Shown piece by piece: positions 45,166 through 55,290 of a stretch of 64,000 bases of DNA (the stretch's first letter is position 1; every line of letters begins with the position of its first letter). The notes beneath the pieces are model-generated. The model made no database searches, was not told where the DNA came from, and saw only the letters and a list, made by a program, of their open reading frames with translations. The position numbers were made by a program, and so were the translations under genes. The DNA comes from Plantago major (lineage: Eukaryota > Streptophyta > Magnoliopsida > Lamiales > Plantaginaceae), in assembly GCA_026545765.1 (NCBI GenBank), contig CM048840.1, forward strand, positions 48,286,580 through 48,350,579, in the 5' to 3' direction.

Positions 45166-46093
45166 TGTTGAGGGGTTAAGCCTCAAACACTAACTAAACT
45201 ACTACAAATCCCTAATCTAAGATCCGCCTCCAACTTGATGTCCGTCCTGAGAGCTTTGTCCGAGCCAGAGCACTTGAAAGGACTAAGTGGGGGGGGGGGG
45301 GGGGGTTAGAAGGGTAACCCGATTTGCTAGTGTCAAACTGGGAAGAGACTTTACTCAAGAGAGAGAAGAAATCTCTCAATGTCGTAGTTATGAGGGAAGT
45401 TATGATATGAGTTGACTTATCACTTATGACTCGTGACTTTATGATATCCCAACTTACCTTAATGTATTGTACCTTGTGCTATATTTATAGTTATCATGTA
45501 CTTATGAAGAGGTTCATAAGATGATGCCAAGTGTATGTTCAGGATTTGGACAACAATGCTCCCCTGGCCCATGGCCCAATAGTATGTGAAAGTCCAACAC
45601 CATTAAATGGGCAAGGGAGGGTAGATTGGTCCTTTTACCTCTCAGAATTCTATTCCTGCTGATGGGTACATGTGAGACCTTTTAGAATTATCCGAGCTCT
45701 GTTGAGATGGTTTGTTCTTAGGTAGCTCAGTGAAGGTCCGAGACATTAGGTGCTCGGAAGTATCTTGGGGGTTCCAATGTGTACGTTTGGTCTTATTATT
45801 AAGGTGGCATCCGAGTTTATCTCGTCCAGTCCGTTTGGCATCCTAGGAATGACAGTGTGTGGTACTTGGTGAGACCATGTGACCTCTTGTCAGGTTCAGA
45901 AGTCGTGCACCTAGCCAGGTTGGACTAGCTGAAAAGGTGTATTGACTTGAGCGTACTGGTTGACCTGAAAGGTTTTCCTTAAGGCGGACTAGCCAAGGTC
46001 GGACAAGTACTGAATTGCCTATTTTAGCCTTGATGCGTTCTAGGACACGCTCTATGGTGCCCTTAACGTATTGGACATATATCTGTATCAACA
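45166..46093 (-). repeat. 5' LTR of G
   Basis: The plus strand reads TGTTGAGGGGTTAAGCC to TGTATCAACA, 928 bp. TATAAATA (minus) is at 45489-45482. One poly-G tract (45289-45305) is present. The second tract of the 3' LTR is replaced by TATGATATCCCAACTTACC. It is flanked by caaat (46094-46098). Confidence 0.9.
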
Positions 46094-46596
46094 CAAATGA
46101 CCAATACATCGAATGGCTTGGAAGCTCACTCATTTGACTGAAATTTCCAATATTCTATATCATTCAGATCAAGCTAATGATGTTAATTTGACTGGTTTAG
46201 CATTGTGCAACGAAATTATATAGTTTAATCCTTATGGATACTATAAATTTGTATACAAAGTTGAATTACTATTTTATGAATGGAAAGTAGCAAGTGTAGT
46301 AAGTATTTAGAGAAAGATTTACATTGGTCTCACAAGGTGGTGCACTACTATCACTGTCCAAGACGCCTGAAGCATCAGAAAAAATTCACATCTCCGTTAC
46401 TTTACAAACTCGTTGATTTTACAACACTGGGCCTAGTGAATTCGTGCACTCTCCCATTTATTTTGTTCCACTTCACTAGAACAATATTTACTTGGTCGAA
46501 TTCAAGTTGATTTTTTCATTGCCAAGATGAGGAGTATTTTCCCCCCATCAACCTATTTTGCAAAGAAGTTTAAGACCTAAATGTGTGCACTTGTTC

Positions 46597-48132
46597 TGTA
46601 AAGCCCGAGAATTTTAGTTTTTCTTACTATTTAATTTAAATATCTTTATTCATTTTTTTCTGAAAGAAGTGGGGGAGTGGTTACCTTATTCGGTATATTT
46701 TTAACCTATTCCTTCATCTCCTCGTGCAACAGAAGAAAAAATAGGGTTTTGAGTTTCTGTTTTTCTACCAGCCGTTCTGTTCAATTTCTGGGTGAGTCTT
46801 TCTTCATTTTTGTTCTTTTCAGTTTCTCGGATGTTACCCTCCTGAATGTATCTGTCAATTGGTCAGGATCATTTAAACTTCCTTGTTTTGTCTGATGAAT
46901 ACCAACGTCAATACTTGTGGTTAATTATTTCCAATTCCGAGACTTGTCAGTGTTTTGCCATCTTGAAACTATATCTCTTCAATAATCGATCATCATCATC
47001 CTTCGATTTCTCTCTCCAATTTTCAACTACTTTTGTGACATCACTTTCATCATTGCATCTCTAATTCTAAACTAGCTCTCGTGGGTTGGCTGCTCAAGTT
47101 TTCTTTTGTTGTTTAACATCATTCCCACGTATTGTAGTAGTAGTAGTAACTTTCCAATTTTATCCGAGGGGACTAGAGTACGGTTCTGCGTTAGCAATTT
47201 GAGTTCAGTTTGCTTAGTAAATTTTCTTTATCTTTTCTTTTAGGTATCGAGTAGACCCGGTCTATTTTGTGTTGGTGATTTTTCGAGCAACCGAGTTAAG
47301 TCGTCTAAGGTTAGGGGGATTTTCCGACACTTCTGCTTATATTTTTGTATTATCGTATATATATAGTTTTAATGTTTGATAAATAAATTATAATTATTAT
47401 ATCATGTTATGGGACATGATATAATATTCTATTCGAAAGGATCAAGTATGTGAATTTCCAAAAGTATGTTTTATGATGCATGTGATGTGTGATAAAATTA
47501 TGTTTCTGTACATGGAGATAAAATATGTTTTGAGCTCACAGTTTTGCCTATGAATTCTGGGCCCGTCTTTGACGGTGATTACGTTTGGCTTTCTGTCTGT
47601 GTTCCTTTAGCAGGGAACTTTCTGTTATGTTCTAATCTGTGCCAACCTCTGTCCCACGGAACTTATACTAGTGGCCATAGTGTGACTCTATCTGAGCTTG
47701 AATATATGTTTTGACTGTTATGTATAATGACTCCATGAATTGTTTTCTGGCAATGTGACTGATATTGTGTATATATATGTATGATTTACTACTCTGCTTG
47801 ATCTGGTAAAAGTGCCAGGAGAGTCACCTTTACACATTTTTTTTCCAGATGATCTTTAGTGTTGGACGAGTTCAGCGTGGTTGGTTGGAAGTTTGAGTTC
47901 TGTCTTTTCTTAGGATTTCCTTTTTGTTGAGATGTCGATTCTGTAGTTTGTTTTGACTCTGTACGAGTGGTCCGACTTTTGAGACAATTGTTATTGTTCT
48001 GTTCGGATATTAAAGTATCTGATTTATTTCTTTTTACTGCTCTACCACTATTTCAAACTGTTTTTTGTAAGTAAATTGAGGCTTCATCTTGGCGCCGGTC
48101 GCGCCAATGTATTTTGGTTTTGGGGCGTGACA
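46597..48132 (+). mobile_element. Solo LTR, Tekay/Del-like, in unit C
   Basis: TGTAAAGCCCGAG to GGGGCGTGACA, flanked by tgttc at 46592-46596 and 48133-48137. It occupies the same site as 13238-14939 in B, so it was copied by the B/C duplication, not by a new insertion. At 1536 bp it lacks a partial internal repeat of the B copy and the ATCCCATCTCACGATAGACG segment near its end. Confidence 0.85.
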
Positions 48133-48902
48133 TGTTCATCCTTCACAAAACTGCTTCTATCTTCTTCAAAAAAATATTTGAATCAACTTTAATCATTCAT
48201 GAGACCATATGTTCATTCATTTATGCCAATACACCTTCGTTTTAAAAGTTGATTCACTTACCGTTAAAACCTTTCCACCATAAAATATTCCCGCGTTCTT
48301 GAAATGCTAGTAAACATGGGTACTAAATCTAAAACGTAGTAAGGCATTTGTTTGATAAGAAGAGATTTATGATTTCCCCAAACCTTTTTGGACCAACGAT
48401 TGCTTAGTTAGAAAATGCTCGGATCTGCCAACATCCGCTAGAGAAGGGAATATAATAGGTGGTGAATCACCTCGTTTACAACCGACTACTAGTTTACTTG
48501 ATTATCCAAGGGAAGCTATTAAGGAAACGGAGAATGATGACGAAACCGCACCGTAGCAAAGTGTCGGGTCTCGATCAAATGACGAAATTCTTCCTCATCA
48601 GTTGAAATCTCATACCTTTTCGAAGTTTACGAAACTCGCCGAAATTGTTAGAATCCATTATAATTTGCACAAGTAGTGGTCTGGTCATTATAATTGAAAT
48701 GATAAATTGTATTTTATTTATATTTTTTGCTTATACCTAAAATGCCCTCTTCAATTTTTATTGTCTTCAATATTTCAGATTATGGCATTTTCTTAATCAA
48801 TTTAAAAATTTGAACATTTCAAAATACTAGATAATTTTCCCTATATATTCACTAGTAAAATGGACCACAATGATTATTATGAATCTTGGTTGATACAAGC
48901 AA

Positions 48903-48979
48903 GGCCCATTATCAAGAACCTTCTAAATCGGCCCACCCACACAAACCCTAGCCATCGTATTCGTGCCCTATATATATAC
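48903..48979 (+). promoter_or_regulatory. Telo-box/site II/TATA promoter, unit C
   Basis: GGCCCA boxes at 48903-48908 and about 48930-48935, a telo-box AAACCCTA (about 48943-48950) and TATATATATA at about 48969-48978. The arrangement and spacing are as in unit A. The hairpin begins about 154 bp further on. Confidence 0.65.
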
Positions 48980-49132
48980 TCCATGAGTTACTTCTTCTAA
49001 TTATTATAAGTTTTTATATCTTGCCATTTTAGATAGAATTTCTATGTCCAGAAAGAAATAAATGAAAAAGGCTCAATCTGAAATTTTGCCATAATTTTCT
49101 ATCCGAGTGAAAATGGTCGCCTGATCTAAAAT

Positions 49133-49262
49133 GGGGGATGGCATATCCCGAGATTGAGTTGTATGGACGGGTTGGAAATCAATTGCTGATAAAATCTAGC
49201 CTGTTTATAATTCGGTTGATTTCCAATTCCGTCCATGCTACTGGATTTCGGGTTTCTCCCCC
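49133..49262 (+). ncRNA. MIR482/2118-like microRNA precursor candidate, unit C
   Basis: I paired this copy base by base. 49141-49182 pairs with 49216-49252 with a 33-nt loop, one single-base bulge (49228), G-U pairs at 49227 and 49237 and a mismatch at 49239. The outer stem GGGGG/CCCCC closes at 49133 and 49262. The candidate 22-nt product is 49220-49241 (TTTCCAATTCCGTCCATGCT plus AC); the star strand would be near 49160-49180. This meets the usual plant limits on duplex mismatches. The complement encodes SMDGIGK. It is the best paired of the three copies. Confidence 0.62.
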
Positions 49263-51430
49263 TTTTGATCTCAGGTTTTCCTTAATGCTTTTGTATAGCT
49301 AGTATAACGAATAACGATTTTTTCAGCTAATATATAATAAATGATTCAATCTATGTAGTATGAATTTATATTATGTGCATTGATGATGTGTATAATTATT
49401 AATTCTCTATTGCCATGTTCCAACATGGTTACTTACAATTCACTTTTCTTTTAGCAGTTTGCATATTGAATTTCTAGTTTTCCTCTCTAACATTCGTGAC
49501 TTATTCTCGTTGATATACATCAGATTTACTTTTAAAAAATAAATTTTGTTCACTCATTGTTAATTTTTTCACCAATTTGTTATTATACAATAATAGTTGT
49601 CATTCAAGTATTGTAATATTGGCTCAAGGAAAATTGTTAACGGGGATCAACATTATGTTCAATTACCCCATTTCAAACATGTTTGTAGATGTAAAGATTT
49701 TGGAGCAAGCCCATTCCAAATATTTTATATAATGATGTCAAAGTGACTACATTCTCCTACCAAGAAATTCCCTTGTTGAGAAATATTGTTTTACACGTTA
49801 AATTTTTCAATGTGTAATTTACCCTCACAGTAAAGATAAAGTTTTATATGGATTTTTTTCCACCATTTGGGCTCATAGAGATTATTTTCTTTCAATCAAT
49901 ATAATTTAACAGAGAATAATAAACAATCCTCGCCGGTTTCATTAATTTCTATACTGGTAAAAGATGATTTGGATTGATATTGTAGTAGAGAATAATGAGG
50001 TGAAAAATATGTAACTAACAATATTGAAGATCTCCCAATGTCATAAGCAAGATAAGGAGTATTACTCTTTCTTTCTGAAATATCCGGTTTATGATTAGAC
50101 TTTTATTCTTGGGGACGATAAATATGTAAGTTCCCAACATGGGTATACATTTATTTTGATAGGTTCAATCTGGTAACGTGAAACAAGCTAGCTAGCAGGA
50201 TACATATGATTCACAGGATAGATTAATCAAGTTGTCACAATCTTGAGTTCAAAAATGAATAGCACTAGTGGAGGCGTCAATTCCACTAGGCTATAATCAA
50301 TCTAGCTAATCCTACTATTACAGTTTGCAATCTAAACTGTTAAATCAAGCAAGAAGAAAGACATTTTAGTGTATTGATTAAATGCTTAATCTAACAGTGA
50401 TTTTGCTTGCATGCTCGATAAACAGAATAGCAAGATATGCGATTAATCTAAAAAGCACAAGTAATCTAAACCCGATGCACTTGAAATCTCATGAACCCTA
50501 GCTAGCATGCATTGAATCAGTCACCACCCCATAATCGGCGGGTGTTTAGCTACTCATATTATGCGAAGACATAATCAATATTGTATATAAATAGGCTCCA
50601 AACATAATCTAAAGCAACAAACAAAGATTCGAATGGATTGATACAAATTTACCCTTCGTTGTCACAAACCCTAGGTAGAATTGAAGAATTGAAACGAATC
50701 GATGCGAAAAGCTATGTAGATAATCTCCCAATGAATGTCAATCTTCGGATTACAAGATAAATGGTTCAATTACCTCCAATAATAGGTAGGTAATTGCCTT
50801 GGAAAGGTTCTAGGTCAAAAAGCAATAAGAAGAGAAGAATAATAATGAAGTTGTCCCTAAAAGATCAAGAAAATAGGTTATATATAGTGAAAAAAGCTCA
50901 AAATCACGTTCTGGGCCGAAAACGGGCCAAACATTGGCCAAAAAGGCGTCTGGCGTTGCCAACAAGTCGCCTGGTATCGCCAGTCGACTTACAGAGTCTG
51001 ACTGGCGGACGCCAGTCTGACTTCTGGCGTCGACAGTTTCCTCCTACACCGGTTTTGTTTCCTTTTTGAATATCTAAACGTCAGAATTTGGAAATGGTTC
51101 TTTCCTGAAAGTTGTAGCAATTGGTCCTATCTACGCGTGGACACCAAGATCATATCAATCGGAGTTCATATGAGAAAGTTATGGCCAAAATTCCAAACCT
51201 GCTCCATCGTAGTTCGAATTTCGCGCGCTTTCACTTAAACGGCTCTAAAATGTTCGTCCGAACTCCGAATCCACTTCCGTTTCGACCGATCAACTCCTTT
51301 TTCAACCACCTTTCAGGTGCATAAACTTCCATGCTTACTGGTTTAGCCCTTGTTTTAATGCATTTTCACCAAACACCTACAAAACACAAAAAACACAAAA
51401 ACGTAACAAAACACTAATAAAAATAGAAAT

Positions 51431-52535
51431 TATCATGCCCAGCTTAGATAATCATATATGCATACAACCATCTAGTATGCTTCATGCATTAGTTCTTCGC
51501 GAATAACAATATGATAGGAAGTCAATATATTTGCACATTTGGATTTCTTGTGCTGAAAATAAATTTGGCATCAATTGGAGATTATAGTTGTGGGTTTCCG
51601 GCCACTTATATATCAATCACTGTCAACTTTAAAAGTGTGACTTTTACTCATTTAAGGATCTCCGTAATCATGCTTCATCTCAATGTTGTGTCTTGCCATA
51701 ATAATAATTACAACATGAGAAAGCTTTCAGCACATAATTATATGGAAACTTCATGTTTCACAACAACGGGTACGTTATACCCGGATGGCCTAATTTGTCA
51801 CATCGGGATCATCTCTCATACATCACTTGAATTTGGCCTTTCAATAATGTGACATTCAGATACATGTGCCTTTCATATTTGGCAAGACTAATCATATCAA
51901 TTCCTTTTGGAATTTAGTCTAATATATTTTATTGAGCACATTTTTGTTAGAGTACAAGCTCTTGTATGATGATGAAATCAAGCCATACACTTTCGTTATG
52001 TCTTCTCTCAACATAATCCATATGTAGAGGGTATATATAAAAACTTGAGCATTTGCAATATAATGCTCCCCTCAAATGCTCATCGCACCATTAATATTTA
52101 CCAATTTCATGTTGGAAATCATATATATCTCACGAGATATGACAAGATTACTCAGTGCAAGCTTTTATCATTGACAACTAGTCATGTGATGTGTTGATGC
52201 AATATCATCCAACACTATTATTCAAACATATTTTGGCCTCATTTGCCTCGTATATGTCATATTTGACTCAAGCAATGACACATGTCTTTCTTTCATAATT
52301 TTGCTACTGTATAGCATATTCGAGGCATATGAGATAGTGTATGCTTTTCTAGCATATCATCATTAGTAACTGTCTCACAACATAAGTGATTTTGATACAT
52401 CCAACTACGCCGGTTGGATATCCACTTTTTATTTGCATCACCATCAATAATCTTGTTTAAATGGGTGTGCATCAACTTTATTTGCATCACCATCAATAAT
52501 TTTGTTTAAATGGGTGTGCATGATTTTGAACATTT
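51431..52535. mobile_element. Unclassified 1.1-kb insertion inside the Athila-like LTR
   Basis: It is flanked by gaaat at 51426-51430 and 52536-52540. The ends are not TG/CA. On the minus strand it has a purine tract (TTTGAGGGGAGCATT) near 52070 and a TATATATA box about 30 bp further on, reminiscent of a copia 3' end plus LTR start. A 49-bp direct duplication occupies 52428-52525. No coding frame is supported. Confidence 0.4.
52428..52525 (+). repeat. 49-bp tandem duplication
   Basis: TTTATTTGCATCACCATC and the following 31 bases occur twice, starting at 52428 and 52477, with about one difference. Confidence 0.85.
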
Positions 52536-52587
52536 GAAATAAGACGGTAAAAAAGATCGAATGAGATGATGTAAAATCGACTCATCA

Positions 52588-54742
52588 ACATGCTAGATCG
52601 GACGAGGACCGAGGCATTGGCTAATACCCACGTGGGAGGGACCTTACAAGATCATCGAAGCATGAGTGAATGGAAGTTATGAGTTGGAAGATGAGCACGG
52701 ATGCCCACTCAAGCGTACCTGGAATGCTAAGAACCTTCAAAAGTTCTACGTTGAGGGTTTATTACACGGAACTTTGTTAGTTATATTTTTGTTGCTCTTT
52801 TGTCATTGGCCACGCAGCCCACAAGTTGTAATTGAATTTACGGCAAATCAATACAACTTTCATCTTTCGATTCAAAACGAAATTTGGTTATTTACATGGC
52901 AAAGAGACTCTAACAACAATCCTGTTTGTACAGTGAGCAAAATGCACATAATCCCCTTTGTACATGTTACGATCCGATATATCTATTCGGATCCATACAA
53001 CATCTACACTACAACATAAAAGTCTGTCATATTATCCGAGATATGCCATAACCTCAGCAAGGGATCTCTCAAGCAAAGAGACCCTCGGCACCCCAACAAC
53101 ATCGATCCTTCCATAAACAAACGAGTAGTGGGATGTACCTGAAACATGGAAAAATCAAGAATCAGTCTTCGGACATTAAGATTCTTCAAAATACCCATTC
53201 GTTCGAATCCAAACACGGATCTGACACATTGATCGAATCACGACCCACCGGCTAGCAGCTCCTCGGACAGGACAAGTTCCTACCGGGTGGATCATGCATA
53301 CGACTGATGGGATCGTCCGTCGGTTTACTCCTCAGATCGGAACATTTTTCAAGATCTATGTTTCCTAACAATAGATCTCGAGCAATCCATCCCTCTATAC
53401 CCACGCCTCTCTCAAACTCAACACAAAATTTACCTATTTGAGAGTGGACGGTAGTCTCGAGGGGGAGACTGGTCAAGAAAACGTCTTCCTATTGAGACCA
53501 CTAGGCTCAAACTGCCAGATGAGTCCGAGCTTGAGAAAGAAGAAAGAAATTTTCAACAGAATGGATATTACAATCAGAATTGTATGATCAATGCAGTGGA
53601 GAACTCAGGTATTTATAGATAAGACGAACCAATCAGCGTCCTCCACGTAAGAAGATTGACGTCGATGATGGGCTTGGGCTATCCGTATGGGCCAAGCAGT
53701 ATTGGATCATTTGGGTTTACCACATCTGGTCATAATTGAGCCCATGTTTTTTACTTTTCGTAACTATATATAATAGTGTCCGAGCATAGACTCGCTGATC
53801 TATCCGTGCAACCCAGGTGGATTGGCGGTAGACAGATTGGCAGTTGAGGCCTCCGCGCGGGACTCGTCAATGGCATCGAAGGATGCCTTTATGCTCTCAG
53901 ACAGGTTATAGTCCACGTCACGGCTAACGATCCGGAAGGGCATATGACACCAGTTCTTCAAGAAGCTTAGGTAGTTCTTGAAAGGCATGAAGCAGACCTT
54001 CTCCAGAGCCTTCAGAACACAGTCAGGAAGAAAAGGTCTGCCATTGTTAATCTCAATGTCACCTTCATCGGTGACCACCTCCGCAAACTCACATGCCGCC
54101 AACCGCTCATCCGGCATGACCTCCACTGCAATCTCCACTCCATTATCATCCGTGGACGGATCCAATCCTTCCTTCTTCCAATCAAAATTCGGAGGCACCA
54201 ACCCCTTCGCTTGCGATTGGCCGATGGTGGATGAGAACCCCTCCAGGCAGAAAGTATCGGCTTTGTCTGCCATGAAGAACTTGAATGAGTCGGACTTCAT
54301 GAAGTCCTTCACAGCTTGCAGCTGAGCGAACTGGAGATCTTCGAGGAGAGCATCCTTGGACTCTAGGAACAACATCATTGCCCCCATCAATGAAGTGCTC
54401 ATGCCACTCCAAGTCCGCCTTTGTCTGGTCCCAGTTGGCCTTCAGCTTGGTGATGACCGTATCCTTCCTCTTCGATTTGGCCTCCACCTGCTTGACCTTG
54501 TCCGCCTCCTCCGCCGCTACAGCCACCGCCTTGTGCAAATCCTCTTCGATGGTGGCCCGTTCGCTGGCCTTCCACTTCATAGCCCTGATCATGCATCCGA
54601 GCTACAAGAAATCCGTGTAATTAGAAGTTATATTCTCAAACATCATTAAGAAACTACGGACATAAGGAATTCACTTACCCTTTGATGCAACTCGTGGATC
54701 TCTCCGACCTTTTCAATCTCGGGGAGCCTACAAGTCCGTTCA
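52588..54742 (+). mobile_element. G-family fragment F
   Basis: A piece of a second G-type element in the opposite orientation to G. It starts inside the integrase C-terminus (EALAN...LEDEHGCPLKRTWNAKN, 52600-52760), runs through the spacer with the second antisense promoter (TATAAATA, minus, 53617-53610; donor near 53437, acceptor TTTCAG near 53146) and ends inside the antisense gene. Both ends abut Athila-like LTR ends (52587 and 54743). Confidence 0.8.
53809..54742 (-). pseudogene. 3' exons of the antisense extra gene in F
   Basis: The minus strand carries the end of the penultimate exon (VGEIHELHQR), a 77-nt GT-AG intron (54678-54602) and the last exon (IRAMKWKASERATI, coiled-coil-like region, ending near 53810 in place of the ESIRASLDA...NPPG tail of G). 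A one-base frameshift near 54400 breaks the exon. The intron position equals that of G (36677-36757). The 5' part was lost at the LTR boundary. Confidence 0.75.
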
Positions 54743-55290
54743 TGATGCGCTCAAAATTAATACTTGTAAAATAACATAAGTACTAAAGCAGTTGTCGTAG
54801 TACAACAATGCTTAAACCACAGGGTCGTTCTCTTAAGGAATTGATTAAGCTAGTTCTAAGGTGTAGGCGCAAGGTGTGAGTGGTAAACAGATAGTGTGGG
54901 TAAGGTTGATACTTCAAAACCCTACAACAAATTACAATTACAAGACAAGGTAATACCTAGATCATGCAATTTCCACAATTAAAACGAAGTAAGCTGATCT
55001 TTCAAAAGTGCTGACGCGATATAGCTAATGGTACATTACCCGCGAATGCAACACTATGCTATTGCAAAATCGAACGAATCTGATTATAAATGCATTATGA
55101 GTTACGGCAAAAAGCTTGTCACTAGCTATGCCCTCATCCGGATATATACTAATTAGAGGTAAAGACTGATGCAAGTTCACAATGATCAAGCATGCGTTCA
55201 ACGCCTAACTTGAATTAAAAGAGAGATTGAAATCTCTGAGTGTTTAAAATGCTTGGAATTGAAAATATGAAAGTAGCAGTAATGAAGATA
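54743..55290 (-). repeat. Partial Athila-like LTR
   Basis: It starts TGATGCGCTCAAAATTAATAC, with the landmark block CCACAGGGTCGTTCTCTTAAGGAATTGATTAAGCTA matching the N1 LTR in layout (positions only; many differences). It ends about 55290, where SIRE-like sequence begins, so the other half is missing. The right boundary is approximate. Confidence 0.65.

Larger units (their letters stand above)
19198..46093 (-). mobile_element. Tat-lineage element G, complete with both LTRs (26.9 kb with nested inserts)
   Basis: The element is bounded by two LTRs of the same family (19198-20132 and 45166-46093) and by caaat at 19193-19197 and 46094-46098. The uninterrupted target ggaccaaatgacc is present in unit A at 12731-12743. 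On the minus strand the order is 5' LTR, PBS, gag, protease, RT, RNase H, IN, spacer with antisense promoter, antisense extra gene (+ strand), purine-rich tract and 3' LTR. Without N1 it is about 13.5 kb. In a short counted stretch at the start of the two LTRs there are 4 differences in about 125 bp, so the insertion is not recent. Confidence 0.92.
12872..46230 (+). repeat. Host tandem unit B, split by insertions
   Basis: The second copy of the host unit starts at CTTATGGA (12872) and ends where C begins (46231). Without insertions it is about 3.1 kb. It carries a Tekay-like solo LTR (13238-14939), a SIRE-like solo LTR (16607-18267) and the nested G element (19198-46093). It includes about 0.5 kb (16131-16600 and 18273-18342) absent from A but present in C. 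The MIR482-like promoter and hairpin are intact within it. Confidence 0.83.
46231..50171 (+). repeat. Host tandem unit C
   Basis: The third copy of the host unit, collinear with B until about 50171, where an Athila-like LTR begins. It carries the Tekay-like solo LTR, the MIR482-like promoter and hairpin, and an intact version of the site where B has the SIRE-like LTR (about 49891-49905). A short extra segment at about 48575-48670 is not in A or B. Confidence 0.83.
50171..52587 (-). mobile_element. Athila-like LTR, interrupted by a 1.1-kb insertion
   Basis: Segment 50171-51430 starts TGGTAACGTGAAACAAGC and shares landmarks with the N1 LTR (GTGTTTAGCTACTCAT; a CTGGCG palindrome cassette at 50948-51040; TTTTAGCC-type block near 51340). 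Segment 52536-52587 is the LTR end (AAGACGGTAAAAAAGATCG to ACTCATCA). Together they form one LTR of about 1.3 kb of a family distinct from N1 and N2. The flanks (caatc on the left, acatg on the right) do not match, so it is not a simple solo LTR with a target duplication. Either the duplication is mutated or a rearrangement occurred. Confidence 0.65.

Noticed and set aside
50171-52587. A simple solo LTR with target duplication
   Set aside because: The left flank caatc and right flank acatg do not match, and the LTR is split by another insertion.
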